Part shown: positions 34,818 to 43,640 of the stretch, one piece after another | Layout of the letters: every line of letters begins with the position of its first letter | Numbering within the stretch: the first letter of the stretch is position 1 | Source: Micromonospora globbae | Lineage (GTDB): Bacteria > Actinomycetota > Actinomycetes > Mycobacteriales > Micromonosporaceae | NCBI RefSeq assembly: GCF_003610785.1 | Contig: NZ_RAQQ01000005.1 | Location: 288,472 to 352,471, forward strand | Direction: 5' to 3' | Length of the DNA stretch: 64,000 nucleotides | Notes under the pieces: generated by a model | Told to the model about the DNA's origin: nothing | The model's database searches: none | The model's input: the letters and a program-made list of their open reading frames with translations, nothing else | Translations under genes and position numbers: made by a program

Positions 34818-36113
34818 TCAGTAGCGGGTCGACACCGGCGGCCGCGCGGACGGCCCGGCGTCCGGCTCCGACCCCGCGGCCCGCTCCGACCCCACGGACC
34901 GCTCCGGGGCCAACTCCGACTCCGCGGCCCGCTCCGGGGCCGGCTCGGAGGCCGGTTCCGGCGCGGGGCGGCGGCGGAAGAGCAGCAGCATCAGGCAGCC
35001 GGCGACCAGCCCCCAGAAGGCGCCGCCCACGCCGAGCAGGGTCACGCCGGAGGCGGTGACCACGAAGGTCACCACGGCGGCCTCGCGCCCGTCCGGCTCG
35101 CTCACGGCCGAGGTCAGCGCCGTGGCCAGCGCGCCGATCAGCGCGAGCCCGGCGACCGCCTCGATCAGCACCGGCGGCGCGACCGCCACCAGCGCGGTGG
35201 CCACCCCGGCGCCCAGCCCGAGCAGGGCGAGCCCGGCCCCGGCGGTCACCGAGGCGATCCACCGGCGGTCCGGGTCCGGGTGGGCGTCCGGCCCGGCCGC
35301 CAGGGCCGCGGTGATCGCGGCGAGGTTCACGGCGTGTCCGCCGGCCGGGGCGGCCAGCAGCCCGGCCACACCGGTGGCCCGCAGGGCGGCGGTGAACGGC
35401 GGCCGGTAGCCGTAGCCGACCAGCACCGCCATCCCGGGCACGTTCTGGGCCGCCATCGTGACGAGGAACAGCGGCAGGGCGAGTCCGATGAGGACCGGGA
35501 CGTTCCAGGCCGGCGGGGTGAACTCGAACACCGGACGCAGCCCGACCCCGTCGAGGCCGGCGCCGGTCGAGGTCGACGCGATCGCCGCGACGGCCACCAC
35601 GAGCGCGCCCGGCACGGCCCAGGGACGGGCGAACCGGTGCAGCACCAGCCAGGCCACGACGACCGGGCCGGCCAGCCAGGGCACCTCGACCAGGGCGCGT
35701 ACCGGTGCGGTGCAGAGAGGCAGCAGCACCCCGGCGAGCATCGCGCCGGCCACCGGCTTCGGGATGGCCGCCACCGCCCGGCCGAGCGGCGGCACCAGCC
35801 CCGCCGCCACGATCAGCAGACCGGAGACGAGGAACGCGCCGACGGCCGCCGGCCAGTCTCCGGGCACCGGACCGGTCGCCACCAGCAGCGCCGCGCCCGG
35901 GGTCGACCAGGCGACGCTCATCGGCAGCCGGTACCGCAGACCGAGCCAGGCGGCGGCGAGCCCGGACGCCACGCAGAGCGCCAGCAGCCCCGAGGCGGCC
36001 TGCCCGGCGTCCGCCCCGGCGGCCCGCAGACCGGCGAGCACGACGGTGAACGAGCTGGCGAAGCCGACCAGCGCGGTCACCACGCCGGCCAGCACCGGTT
36101 GGATGCGTCCCAC
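34818..36113 (-). CDS. BenE family benzoate/H+ symporter-like transporter
   Basis: A 431-residue membrane protein with about eleven to twelve helices. PVLAGVVTALVGFASSFTVV, the AWSTPGAALLV block and PAGGHAVNLAAITAAL are BenE-like. It probably imports benzoate or a similar aromatic acid. The last 45 residues are a low-complexity Pro/Glu/Ser/Ala/Arg tail. GTG at 36113 was chosen since GGAAGG lies upstream and homology starts at once; longer starts overlap the divergent regulator and its operator. Confidence 0.87.
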   Translation of the reverse strand: MGRIQPVLAGVVTALVGFASSFTVVLAGLRAAGADAGQAASGLLALCVASGLAAAWLGLRYRLPMSVAWSTPGAALLVATGPVPGDWPAAVGAFLVSGLLIVAAGLVPPLGRAVAAIPKPVAGAMLAGVLLPLCTAPVRALVEVPWLAGPVVVAWLVLHRFARPWAVPGALVVAVAAIASTSTGAGLDGVGLRPVFEFTPPAWNVPVLIGLALPLFLVTMAAQNVPGMAVLVGYGYRPPFTAALRATGVAGLLAAPAGGHAVNLAAITAALAAGPDAHPDPDRRWIASVTAGAGLALLGLGAGVATALVAVAPPVLIEAVAGLALIGALATALTSAVSEPDGREAAVVTFVVTASGVTLLGVGGAFWGLVAGCLMLLLFRRRPAPEPASEPAPERAAESELAPERSVGSERAAGSEPDAGPSARPPVSTRY

Positions 36114-36131
36114 TCGCCCACCCTTCCCCCG

Positions 36132-36149
36132 CGTTCCGTTTACGGAACG
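36132..36149. promoter_or_regulatory. Probable operator of the XRE-cupin regulator
   Basis: CGTTCCGT, two T residues, ACGGAACG: an 8+2+8 perfect inverted repeat between the divergent transporter and regulator genes. GTTCC/GGAAC half-sites are common for XRE repressors. Confidence 0.7.
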
Positions 36150-36172
36150 ATCGCGTGTAGCACCATAGCGGC

Positions 36173-36730
36173 ATGCCCCAGCCGTCACCAGGCCGCCGTG
36201 CCCTCGACGCCGACCCGGCCGTGATCGGCGCGCGGGTCCGCAGCCTCCGCGAGGAGCGGGGGATCTCGCTCTCCGCCCTGGCGCGGCTCGCCGGTGTCGG
36301 CAAGGCGACCCTCTCCGGCCTGGAGAACGGCACCCGCAACCCCACCCTGGAGACGCTCTACGCCGTGACGGCGCAGCTGGGCGTACCGCTGACGGCGGTG
36401 CTCGCCGAGCCGGCCACGACGCCGACCGTGCACGGCGCGGCGGTCCACGCCACCCTGCTCGAGGTGTTCACCGACGCCGACGCGACGTACGAGCTGTACC
36501 GGATGCGGGTCGCCCCCGGCGCCGGGCAGCTCTCCCCCGCCCACCAGCCCGGCGTCACCGAGCACGTCACGGTCTTCGCCGGGGTGCTGCGCGCCGGCCC
36601 GGCGGACGCGCCGTCGACCGCCGCGGCGGGCGGATACCTGCGGTTCACCTCGGACGTGCCGCACAGCTACGCGGCCGTGGGCGACGAGGAGGTCGACGCG
36701 AGCCTGCTGCTGCGCTACCCGCGCCGCTGA
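36173..36730 (+). CDS. XRE family regulator with C-terminal cupin domain
   Basis: A 185-residue regulator. Residues 17-72 form the HTH (ISLSALARLAGVGKATLSGL, NPTLETLYAVTAQLGVPL), and residues 90-180 form a small cupin (GVTEHVTVFAGVLRAGP, FTSDVPHSYAAVG) that would bind an effector. It is divergent from the BenE-like transporter, with a perfect palindrome between them, so control of aromatic acid uptake is a reasonable inference. Confidence 0.91.
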   Translation: MPQPSPGRRALDADPAVIGARVRSLREERGISLSALARLAGVGKATLSGLENGTRNPTLETLYAVTAQLGVPLTAVLAEPATTPTVHGAAVHATLLEVFTDADATYELYRMRVAPGAGQLSPAHQPGVTEHVTVFAGVLRAGPADAPSTAAAGGYLRFTSDVPHSYAAVGDEEVDASLLLRYPRR

Positions 36731-36809
36731 CCGGCCGCGCCGCTGACCGGCCCGGCGGCGGCGTGCCTCGCCCGGCGCTGACCGGCCCGACCGGGCCACC
36801 GGCAGCGGC

Positions 36810-37894
36810 TCAGCCGTCGACGGGCGCCGTCACCGGGAGCCGGTGCCGGACGGCCCAGAGGGCGACCTCCGTCCGGGACGCCGCCCCCGTCTTGCGCAGC
36901 AGGTTCGACACGTGCACGGTGACCGTCCGCACCGAGATGCCGAGCGCCTTCGCGACCTGCTTGTTCGACATCCCGGCCACGAGACAGCCCAGCACCTCGA
37001 TCTCCCGGCCGGTCAGTTCCGCGCCGTCCGGCCCGGACGGGTCCGCGGCGCGCGGGGATGTCCGGCGACCCGCCGGGCGGGGCACCACCGCCGTGCGGGG
37101 CACCACCGCCGGCCGGAGCGGAGCCGGCCGGAGCAGCGCCTCCAGCGGCTGGCCGGCGTGCGCGGCGAGCAGCTCGGTCAGCGCGAACGGGTTGCCCCCG
37201 GTACGCCGCCAGAGGCTGGTGACCAGGCGACCGGACGGGCGTGTGCCCGCGTACACCTGGGTCAGCACCTCGGCGACCTCGCCGGGGCGCAGCGGCCCGA
37301 GGTGCTGGCGCACGACGCCGCGTACGCCGCAGAGCCGGGACAGGGCGCGGAGCGCGAGGTCCGGTGTCACCGCCTCCTCGGCGGGCCGGGTGGCCACCAC
37401 CAGCAGGGCCGGCAGGTCCGGGGCGGTGGCCAGTTCCCCGATCAGGTTGAGGCTCGCCGGGTCGAGCGCGCGTGCAGGTCCTCCACGACGACCACGGCCG
37501 GTCCGTCGCCGACCAGCAGGCGGACGGTCCGGACGGCGAGGCGCAGCAGCGCGCCCGGTGCGTACCGTTCGCGGGGTGCCTCCGGGTGCTGGGCCAACCA
37601 GGCCAGCGCGTCGGACGGCAGGTCGAGGCGGCTCGTGTCGCGCCCGCTGAGGACGGCCGCCAGCCAGTCGTAGGGGGCCGGGCTGTGCACGCGCGCGGCG
37701 CCGGAGAGCACCACGGCCGGGCGTGGGGTGAACACGTCCAGGGCGGCGGAGACCAGGAGACTCTTGCCGACCCCTGCCCCGCCGCTGACCACCGCGACGG
37801 CCGGCGTCCGTCCCCGGCCGGCGACCACGGCCGACCACGCCCGGTCGAGCTCGGCCAGCTCACCGGCGCGCCCGACCATGGACACCGGCATCAT
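36810..37894 (-). CDS. LuxR family ATPase regulator, interrupted by a frameshift
   Basis: Two overlapping frames encode parts of one protein. The first (from 37894) has MVGRAGELAELDRAW, Walker A GGAGVGKSLLVS and Walker B VVVVEDLHA, then hits a stop near 37442. The second frame continues with LDPASLNLIGELATAP and ends in a LuxR HTH (LTGREIEVLGCLVAGMSNKQ, VRTVTVHVSNLLRKTGA). Restoring one base near 37464-37475 joins them. Even joined, at about 360 residues it is short for a LuxR-LAL protein and lacks the TPR region. It could be a decaying gene or carry a sequence error. Confidence 0.82.
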
Positions 37895-37900
37895 TCCCCA

Positions 37901-37906
37901 ACCCTA
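37901..37906 (-). promoter_or_regulatory. -10 box of a leaderless promoter (reverse strand)
   Basis: TAGGGT on the minus strand, 6 nt before the ATG at 37894. It overlaps the palindrome at 37904-37921, as expected for an autorepressed promoter. Confidence 0.55.
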
Positions 37907-37921
37907 CGCAGTAGTGCGTAG
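37904..37921. promoter_or_regulatory. Palindromic operator between luxR-type and PP2C genes
   Basis: CTACGCA, GTAG, TGCGTAG: 7-bp perfect arms with a 4-nt centre. It overlaps the -10 box of the LuxR-type gene and lies about 35 nt upstream of the divergent phosphatase start. A self-binding site of the LuxR protein is the simplest guess. Confidence 0.65.
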
Positions 37922-37956
37922 AGACGCGGGTGGGGTGTTCTTGGCAAGCTAGGCGC

Positions 37957-38679
37957 ATGACGCTGATCCTCCGCTCGGCCATCCTCAACGACATCGGTCT
38001 GATCCGGACCAACAACGAGGACTCCGCCCTCGCCGGTGAGCGGCTGGTTGCCGTCGCCGACGGCATGGGAGGGCTGCCCGCGGGGGAGGTGGCGAGCGAG
38101 ATCGTCATCCGGATCCTGGACGAGCTGACCCCACCGACCGATCCGGAGGCCGCCGCGGAGGCGCTGCGCGCCGTGGTGAGCACCGCCAACCAGCGCATCC
38201 ACGCCGCCATCACCGTCGACCCGGCCCGCGAGGGCATGGGTACGACGCTGACCGCCGCCCTGCTCGCCGGCGACACGCTCGTGCTGGCCCAGGTCGGTGA
38301 CTCGCGGTGCTACCTGCTGCGCGACACCAAGCTGACGCAGCTCACCCGGGACGACACGTTCGTGCAGGCGCTGGTCGACCAGGGTGCGCTCTCCCCCGAG
38401 CAGGCGCGGCAGCACCCGCAGCGCTCCCTCGTGACGCGGGCGGTGCAGGGGGCCGACAGCCCGCCCGCCATCGGCACGCTCACCGTCCGGGCCGGCGACC
38501 GGCTGCTGCTGTGCAGCGACGGGCTCTCCGACTACGTCGACGACGAGGCGATCGCCGTGACCCTCGGCGCGTACGGCGACCGGCAGCTCTGCGGGGAGCA
38601 GCTCGTGAAGCTCGCCCACCAGGCCGGCGCGCCGGACAACGTGACCGTGGTGGTCTCCGACGTCACCGTGGTGGCGTGA
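37957..38679 (+). CDS. PP2C family serine/threonine phosphatase (PstP-like)
   Basis: A 240-residue soluble PP2C. Metal and catalytic motifs are NNEDSALAGERLVAVADGMGG, GMGTTLTAALLAG, VGDSRCYLLRD, CSDGLSDYVDDE and GAPDNVTVVVSD. It would dephosphorylate Ser/Thr-phosphoproteins; it is shorter than mycobacterial PstP and has no membrane anchor. ATG at 37957 is the start, since homology begins there. It overlaps the acetyltransferase as GTGA, so the pair is an operon. Confidence 0.92.
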   Translation: MTLILRSAILNDIGLIRTNNEDSALAGERLVAVADGMGGLPAGEVASEIVIRILDELTPPTDPEAAAEALRAVVSTANQRIHAAITVDPAREGMGTTLTAALLAGDTLVLAQVGDSRCYLLRDTKLTQLTRDDTFVQALVDQGALSPEQARQHPQRSLVTRAVQGADSPPAIGTLTVRAGDRLLLCSDGLSDYVDDEAIAVTLGAYGDRQLCGEQLVKLAHQAGAPDNVTVVVSDVTVVA

Positions 38680-39878
38680 CCGTGGTCATCCGTCGCGTCA
38701 GTTCCGAGGAACGCCTCACCACCAGTTTCGTGCTCGGCGCGTACGCCTTCGAGGCGTCGCCGCGCAGCCTGCGCCGGGCCGAGGAGTTCCGGCGCTACCT
38801 GCCCTACAACGAGGGCAACCGGACGCTCATCGTCGAGGAGGACGGCGAGACGCTGGCCGCCGCGTCGGCCATCCCGATGCGGCAGAACCTGCGGGGCGCC
38901 GTGCTCCCGATGGCGGGCGTCGCCGGGGTGGCCACCCACCCGCTCGCCCGCCGCCGGGGGCACGTCCGGGCGCTGATCCACCAGCTCCTCGACGAGATGC
39001 GCGACGAGGGGCACGCCCTCACGGCGCTCTATCCGTTCCGGCCCAGCTTCTACGAGCGGTTCGGCTACGTCGGGCTGCCGAAGCCGCGTACGGCCACCTT
39101 CTCGCCGGCCGACCTGCACCCGCTGCTCCGCGCCGACCTGCCCGGCGAGGTGGGTTGGGAGCGGATCGGCGCCGGCTACCCGGTGTGGCGCGCGTTCACC
39201 GAGCGCTGCCTCCGGGAGCGGCACGGGTTCGCCGTCTTCCCCGACTATCGCGACGTGGACGTGCGCGACCGCGACGAACACTGGCTGCTCACCGCCCGGC
39301 TCGACGGCGCGGTGATCGGCGCGGTGACATACCGGATCGACAACCACGGCGGCGAGCTGGCCGCCGACGACCTGCTCGCCACCGACCCGCACGCCCGGGC
39401 GCTGCTGTTGCAGTTCTTCGCCCGGCACGTCGACCAGGTGGAGCGCGTCAGCGTCCGCATACCCGCCGACGAGCTGCCCGAACTGTGGCTCACCGACCTC
39501 GCCGTGCACGTCGAGGCGCGGATATCCCGGCCGGACTCGTCGGCGCCGATGGCCCGGCTCCTCACGATGGACGCGCTGGCCGGGCTGCCCGCCGGGCCGG
39601 GCCGCGTACGGGTCGAGCTGACCGGGGACCGCTGGCTGGCGGGGACGCACCTGCTCGACGGCACGACGGGAGCCCTGGAGCTGCGCGACGGGACGGCCGC
39701 CGCCTCGACGGCGCCGACCGCCACGCTCACGGCCGCCGGGCTCTCCGCCCTCGCGTACGGGGTGCTCGACCCGGTGGAGGTGCAGCTACGCGGGTACGGG
39801 GAGGTGCCGGCCGACGCCGCCGCCGAGCTGCGCCGCATCTTCCCGCGCCAGCTGCCGTACCTCTTCGCCGACTTCTGA
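38676..39878 (+). CDS. GNAT family N-acetyltransferase, Eis-like
   Basis: A 400-residue protein with the three-part Eis layout: an N-terminal GNAT domain (MAGVAGVATHPLARRRGHVR is the acetyl-CoA pyrophosphate loop; YPFRPSFYERFGY follows), a second GNAT-like domain and a C-terminal SCP2-like domain ending in PYLFADF with its terminal carboxylate. Eis enzymes acetylate aminoglycosides or protein lysines at many positions. GTG at 38676 overlaps the phosphatase stop. The substrate cannot be told from sequence. Confidence 0.9.
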   Translation: MTVVIRRVSSEERLTTSFVLGAYAFEASPRSLRRAEEFRRYLPYNEGNRTLIVEEDGETLAAASAIPMRQNLRGAVLPMAGVAGVATHPLARRRGHVRALIHQLLDEMRDEGHALTALYPFRPSFYERFGYVGLPKPRTATFSPADLHPLLRADLPGEVGWERIGAGYPVWRAFTERCLRERHGFAVFPDYRDVDVRDRDEHWLLTARLDGAVIGAVTYRIDNHGGELAADDLLATDPHARALLLQFFARHVDQVERVSVRIPADELPELWLTDLAVHVEARISRPDSSAPMARLLTMDALAGLPAGPGRVRVELTGDRWLAGTHLLDGTTGALELRDGTAAASTAPTATLTAAGLSALAYGVLDPVEVQLRGYGEVPADAAAELRRIFPRQLPYLFADF

Positions 39879-39921
39879 CGCCGGCGACCCTTCGTCGGTT
39901 TGCCCCCACATGAGGGACGGG

Positions 39922-39927
39922 TAGGTC
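39922..39927 (+). promoter_or_regulatory. -10 box of a leaderless promoter
   Basis: TAGGTC, ending 6 nt before the GTG at 39934. The last base departs from the usual T, so this is a weaker match. Confidence 0.45.
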
Positions 39928-39933
39928 GGGAAC

Positions 39934-40680
39934 GTGCCGGAGTGGTTGCAGGCGGGGGGCTGGGGGCTGCTGGCCGGATCGGCGCTGCTGCTCGGGGCGG
40001 TGACCGGCTGGTACGTCCGGGTGCCGCAGTGGGTGAACGCCTCGATCATGGCGTTCGGCGCCGGCGTGCTGCTCTCCGCCGCGGCGTTCGAGCTGATCGG
40101 CAAGGCGCACGAGCGGGGTGGGACGTTCCCGACCGCGATCGGAGCGGCGGGCGGCGCCGTCGCCTACACGCTGGCCAACGTGGCGCTGGCCCGGCACGGC
40201 GCCCGGCACCGCAAACGCTCGGGCCGGCAGCCCACCGAGAGGGACCGGCCCGGTTCCGGGTCCGCGATCGCCGTGGGCGCCGTGCTCGACGGCGTGCCCG
40301 AATCGGTGGTCATCGGCGCGAGCCTGCTCACCGGCAACACGGTCAGTCTCGTCACGGTGGCCGCGGTGTTCCTCAGCAACGTGCCGGAGGGCCTGTCCAG
40401 CGCGGCCGGGATGCGACGGGCCGGCCGCAGCCGGCGTTTCGTGTTCCTGCTCTGGACGGGGATCGCGCTGCTCGGGGGCGTGGCGGCGCTGGCCGGACGG
40501 GTCCTGCTCGGCGGCGCGTCACCCGCGCTGCTGGCCGCGATCACCGCGCTCGCCGCCGGGGCGATCCTCGCGATGGTCACCGACGCGATGGTCCCCGAGG
40601 CGTTCGAGAACGCGCACCTGCTCGTCGGCCTCATCACGGTGGCCGGGTTCCTGGCCGCGTACGCCCTCTCGATCGCCTGA
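39934..40680 (+). CDS. ZIP family metal transporter
   Basis: A 248-residue membrane protein with about eight helices. The metal-path helices are recognisable in GAVLDGVPESVVIGASL and FLSNVPEGLSSAAGMR; the histidine usual in helix 4 is absent, with Asp and Glu kept. The short His/Arg-rich loop (ARHGARHRKRSGRQP) between helices 3 and 4 is in the place of the ZIP metal-binding loop. It may import zinc or another divalent metal. Monocistronic, leaderless GTG start. Confidence 0.88.
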   Translation: MPEWLQAGGWGLLAGSALLLGAVTGWYVRVPQWVNASIMAFGAGVLLSAAAFELIGKAHERGGTFPTAIGAAGGAVAYTLANVALARHGARHRKRSGRQPTERDRPGSGSAIAVGAVLDGVPESVVIGASLLTGNTVSLVTVAAVFLSNVPEGLSSAAGMRRAGRSRRFVFLLWTGIALLGGVAALAGRVLLGGASPALLAAITALAAGAILAMVTDAMVPEAFENAHLLVGLITVAGFLAAYALSIA

Positions 40681-40806
40681 GGGCCCGCGGCGCGTGGGCG
40701 CCGCCACCCAGCCGGTGCCGGTCGCCGCTGTTCGGCCTGTCCCTGCCGGGCGACCCCGGCGGCGCGGCGAGCCGCCCGCCCGCCGGGCATCGATCCGGTC
40801 GCGATC

Positions 40807-40827
40807 GGCTTAGCAGCGGGTTAAGCC
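40807..40827. repeat. Short inverted repeat upstream of the beta-helix lipoprotein gene
   Basis: GGCTTA (40807-40812) and TAAGCC (40822-40827). It is about 40 nt upstream of the -10 box at 40865 and could bind a regulator; it could also be chance. Confidence 0.3.
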
Positions 40828-40864
40828 GGCCCGGCATGACCCCTCCGGCGGCCCGACCGCCTTC

Positions 40865-40870
40865 TAGCAT
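40865..40870 (+). promoter_or_regulatory. -10 box of a leaderless promoter
   Basis: TAGCAT, ending 6 nt before the GTG at 40877, with no ribosome site. Confidence 0.6.
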
Positions 40871-40876
40871 CGGTGG

Positions 40877-42061
40877 GTGCGCGCCACGCCCGTCGTCGTC
40901 CTGCTGACCGCCGGCCTCGTCGCCCTGGCCGCCTGCGGCACGGGCGGACCCGCCGCGCCAGCCGCCGCACCCGCCACGACCTCCCCGGGAGCGTCGCCGT
41001 CCACCGCCCAGCAGGCGGCGCCGGCGGCCCGGACGGGCCTCGGTGGTCCCGGAGTGAGCCCGTCACCGTCCCGGCGGCCGGCGGTGTTCCGGGTCGGCAA
41101 CCCGGACGGCGACGCGCCGGTGCCCGCCGAGGCGCGGGCGGTGGACACGTCGAAGCCGACCCGGACCGTCGGCACCGGCACCCCGGCGAGCTGCACCTCG
41201 GCGGCCGTCGTGAAGGCGGTCGCGGCCGGCGGGATCATCACGTTCGACTGCGGACCGGACCCGGTGACGATCCGGATGGCGGCCACCGCGAAGGTACGCA
41301 ACGCCAACGGCCCGAGGGTGGTGCTCGACGGCGGCGGCAGGGTCACCCTGAGCGGGCAGGGGAAGCGCCGCATCCTCTACATGAACACGTGCGACGCCAA
41401 GCAGGGCTGGACCACCTCGCACTGCCAGAACCAGGACCACCCGCAGCTCACCGTCCAGAACATCACCTTCGCCGACGGCAACTCCACGGGCGACACGACC
41501 GAGGGTGGCGGCGGTGGGGCGATCTTCGTCCGGGGCGGGCGGGTGAAGGTGGTCAACACGCGTTTCGTCGGCAACCGCTGCGACCGTACGGGCCCGGACC
41601 TGGGTGGCGCCGCGCTGCGGGTGCTCAGCCAGTACGAGAACCGGCCGGTGTACGTCGTGAACAGCACCTTCGAGAACGGCACCTGCGCCAACGGCGGCGC
41701 GCTGAGCAGCATCGGCGTGTCGTGGACCGTGCTGAACAGCGTCTTCACCGGCAACCAGGCGGTCGGCAGGGGCGCCAACCCGGCGAAGGCCGGCACGCCC
41801 GGCGGCGGCAGTGGCGGGGCGATCTACTGCGACGGCGACCGCTTCACCGTACGGATCGCCGGCACGGTGATCCGGGACAACCGGGCCAACGAGGGCGGCG
41901 GCGCGATCTTCTTCGTGAGCAACGACCGTACCGGCACCATGACGATCGAGGACTCCACCCTGCGCCGCAACCGCAGCGGCCAGTTCGAGACGAGCGGCTA
42001 CCCGGGCATCTTCTTCCTGGGCGCCCGCAACCCGTCGACCCCCGGCTCCCACCTGAGCTGA
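40877..42061 (+). CDS. Secreted lipoprotein with right-handed beta-helix
   Basis: A 394-residue lipoprotein. The signal peptide ends in the lipobox LAAC (about residue 20), followed by a Pro/Ala/Ser/Thr-rich linker (20-75). The rest has repeated strand patterns with Asn ladders (VQNITFADGNST, VVNTRFVGNRCD, VVNSTFENGTCA, VLNSVFTGNQAV) and GGGGGAIF / GGSGGAIY turns, typical of the polymorphic outer membrane protein-like beta-helix. Paired cysteines occur along the helix. Such proteins bind or cleave surface polysaccharide; no catalytic site is clear. Confidence 0.87.
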   Translation: MRATPVVVLLTAGLVALAACGTGGPAAPAAAPATTSPGASPSTAQQAAPAARTGLGGPGVSPSPSRRPAVFRVGNPDGDAPVPAEARAVDTSKPTRTVGTGTPASCTSAAVVKAVAAGGIITFDCGPDPVTIRMAATAKVRNANGPRVVLDGGGRVTLSGQGKRRILYMNTCDAKQGWTTSHCQNQDHPQLTVQNITFADGNSTGDTTEGGGGGAIFVRGGRVKVVNTRFVGNRCDRTGPDLGGAALRVLSQYENRPVYVVNSTFENGTCANGGALSSIGVSWTVLNSVFTGNQAVGRGANPAKAGTPGGGSGGAIYCDGDRFTVRIAGTVIRDNRANEGGGAIFFVSNDRTGTMTIEDSTLRRNRSGQFETSGYPGIFFLGARNPSTPGSHLS

Positions 42062-42105
42062 CCCCCCGGCCGACCCGGGTCCGCCCCGGCCCGGCCTCGG
42101 TCCGG

Positions 42106-42163
42106 TGATCATGAGGTTAGCGAGCCGACACGCCGAGGACGACGCCCGCTAACCTCATGATCA
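42106..42163. repeat. Intergenic inverted repeat, GATCATGAGGTT family, copy 2
   Basis: Perfect 17-bp arms, TGATCATGAGGTTAGCG (42106-42122) and its complement (42147-42163), with a 24-nt centre unlike that of copy 1 at 5514-5572. It sits between converging genes, again consistent with a dispersed REP-like element or terminator. Confidence 0.9.
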
Positions 42164-42204
42164 TCGGTGCGTTGCGGCTGGGGCGCCCGGACTCGGCGGG
42201 TTGG

Positions 42205-43287
42205 TCAGTAGGGGTTGGTGTGGCCGGCGGGGTGGCCGCGGAGGACGGCGGCGAGGCGGCCCGGCAGGTCCCGCGCCCCGGACATCGGCGGGCTGGCGGT
42301 GTGGGCGCGCTCGGCCATGCCGGCGAGGAGTTCCTTCAGAGCGGAGACCGCGTCGACGCGCGGCCGCCAGCCCAGCTCCGCCTCCGCCCGCTCGCTGGAC
42401 ATCAGCGGCACGTTCAGCGCCAGCTCCACCCAGCCGGCGTCGACCGGCTGCAACCGCGCGTACCACGTCAGCCGCGCGGCCATCCGCAGCAGCGGAGCCC
42501 CGACCGGCACCGTCCAGCCGTGGAAGTGCCGGGCCACCAACTCCGGGGTCAGCACCGGGTCCGCGGCCAGGTTGAAGGCGCCGCGGGCGTCACCCAGAAC
42601 CGCCCGGGCGTACGCCTCGGCGACATCGTCGGTGTGCACCGCCTGCATCCTCAGCCGGCGGTTGGCCGGCACCAGCGGGATCCGGCCGTACCGCAGCAGC
42701 CGGACCGGCGCGAACGGCCCCAGGAAGTAGCGGCTGATCTCCGTGGCCGCGTCGCGCTGGAAGTTCAGGCCGGGCCGCATGCGTACGACACGCAGGTCCG
42801 GGTGCTCGCGCTCGACCTCGTCGAGCATCGCCTCCACCTCGGCCTTGTCCCGGCTGTACGACGACGCGGGCACCCCCGTGGCCGGCCAGCGCTCGCTCAC
42901 CGGGTGGTTCTTCGGGCCGGCCGCGTAGACACCGACCGACGACGCGTACACCAGGGCCGGCACCTTGGCCCGGACCACCGCGTCGATCACCGCGCGGCTT
43001 CCGCCGACGTTGGTCCGGTGCAGCACCCGCTGGTCGTGGCTGGGCTGGATCTGCCAGGCGAGGTGCACCACGGCGCCGGCGCCGGCGAACACCTCCGCCA
43101 ACTGGTCGACCGCGCCCGGCAGGCCGACGTCGCACGAGTGCCACTCCACCTGGTCGTACGGCTCGCCCGCGTCCGGGCCGGGCAGCCGGCGGGCCACCCC
43201 GGCCAGTTCCACACCCCGCTCCCGGCGCAGCCGGCGCAACAGGGCCGTCCCGGCGTTGCCGCTCGCCCCGACCACCACGATCCGCAT
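42205..43287 (-). CDS. NAD-dependent epimerase/dehydratase (extended SDR)
   Basis: A 360-residue extended short-chain dehydrogenase. The Rossmann motif is VVVGASGNAGTALLRRL at the N-terminus; the catalytic pair is in PASSYSRDKAEVEAML (Tyr-x3-Lys changed to Tyr-Ser-Arg-Asp-Lys, so Tyr-x3-Lys is kept) with the upstream Ser in YASSVGVYAAG. Probably acts on a nucleotide sugar or an isoprenoid-type ketone; the substrate is not shown. ATG at 43287 begins the Rossmann fold. Confidence 0.88.
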   Translation of the reverse strand: MRIVVVGASGNAGTALLRRLRRERGVELAGVARRLPGPDAGEPYDQVEWHSCDVGLPGAVDQLAEVFAGAGAVVHLAWQIQPSHDQRVLHRTNVGGSRAVIDAVVRAKVPALVYASSVGVYAAGPKNHPVSERWPATGVPASSYSRDKAEVEAMLDEVEREHPDLRVVRMRPGLNFQRDAATEISRYFLGPFAPVRLLRYGRIPLVPANRRLRMQAVHTDDVAEAYARAVLGDARGAFNLAADPVLTPELVARHFHGWTVPVGAPLLRMAARLTWYARLQPVDAGWVELALNVPLMSSERAEAELGWRPRVDAVSALKELLAGMAERAHTASPPMSGARDLPGRLAAVLRGHPAGHTNPY

Positions 43288-43337
43288 GCCCGCCCCGTAC
43301 CCGCCCAGACCGCCCCTATACGTGCCGGCCGGCCCGT

Positions 43338-43640
43338 TCACGGGCGGGGCGCGTGGCGGACCCAGCCGTGCTTCTCGTCCCGCCGGCGGCCCTGCGTGGC
43401 GGCCAGGCAGCGCGGGCAGATGCGGCCGATCGCATCCGCGTCGGTGAGCACGTCGGTCGAGGAGAAGTCGAACCGTACGTGCGGGAAGCGGCGCAGCCGC
43501 GCCCGGCTCAGCGGGAGCCCGCAGACCGTCTGGTTCTGCCCGGGCAGCCAGGCGTGCACCTCGCCGCCCGGCTCGCGTACGCCGTCCGGGCCGATCTCCT
43601 CGCCGGACGCCGCGATCGCCGGTGCGCTGCTCGACCGCAT
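43338..43640 (-). CDS. Small cysteine-containing protein, unknown function
   Basis: A 100-residue protein. It has a Cys in QTVCGLPLSRARLRRFPHV and a CxxC in IGRICPRCLAATQG, so three cysteines that could bind zinc, together with His residues. I do not recognise the family. Third-position G/C bias and the zinc-ribbon-like ending support it as real. It lies upstream of the epimerase gene in the same direction and next to the broken tRNA gene. Confidence 0.6.
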   Translation of the reverse strand: MRSSSAPAIAASGEEIGPDGVREPGGEVHAWLPGQNQTVCGLPLSRARLRRFPHVRFDFSSTDVLTDADAIGRICPRCLAATQGRRRDEKHGWVRHAPRP

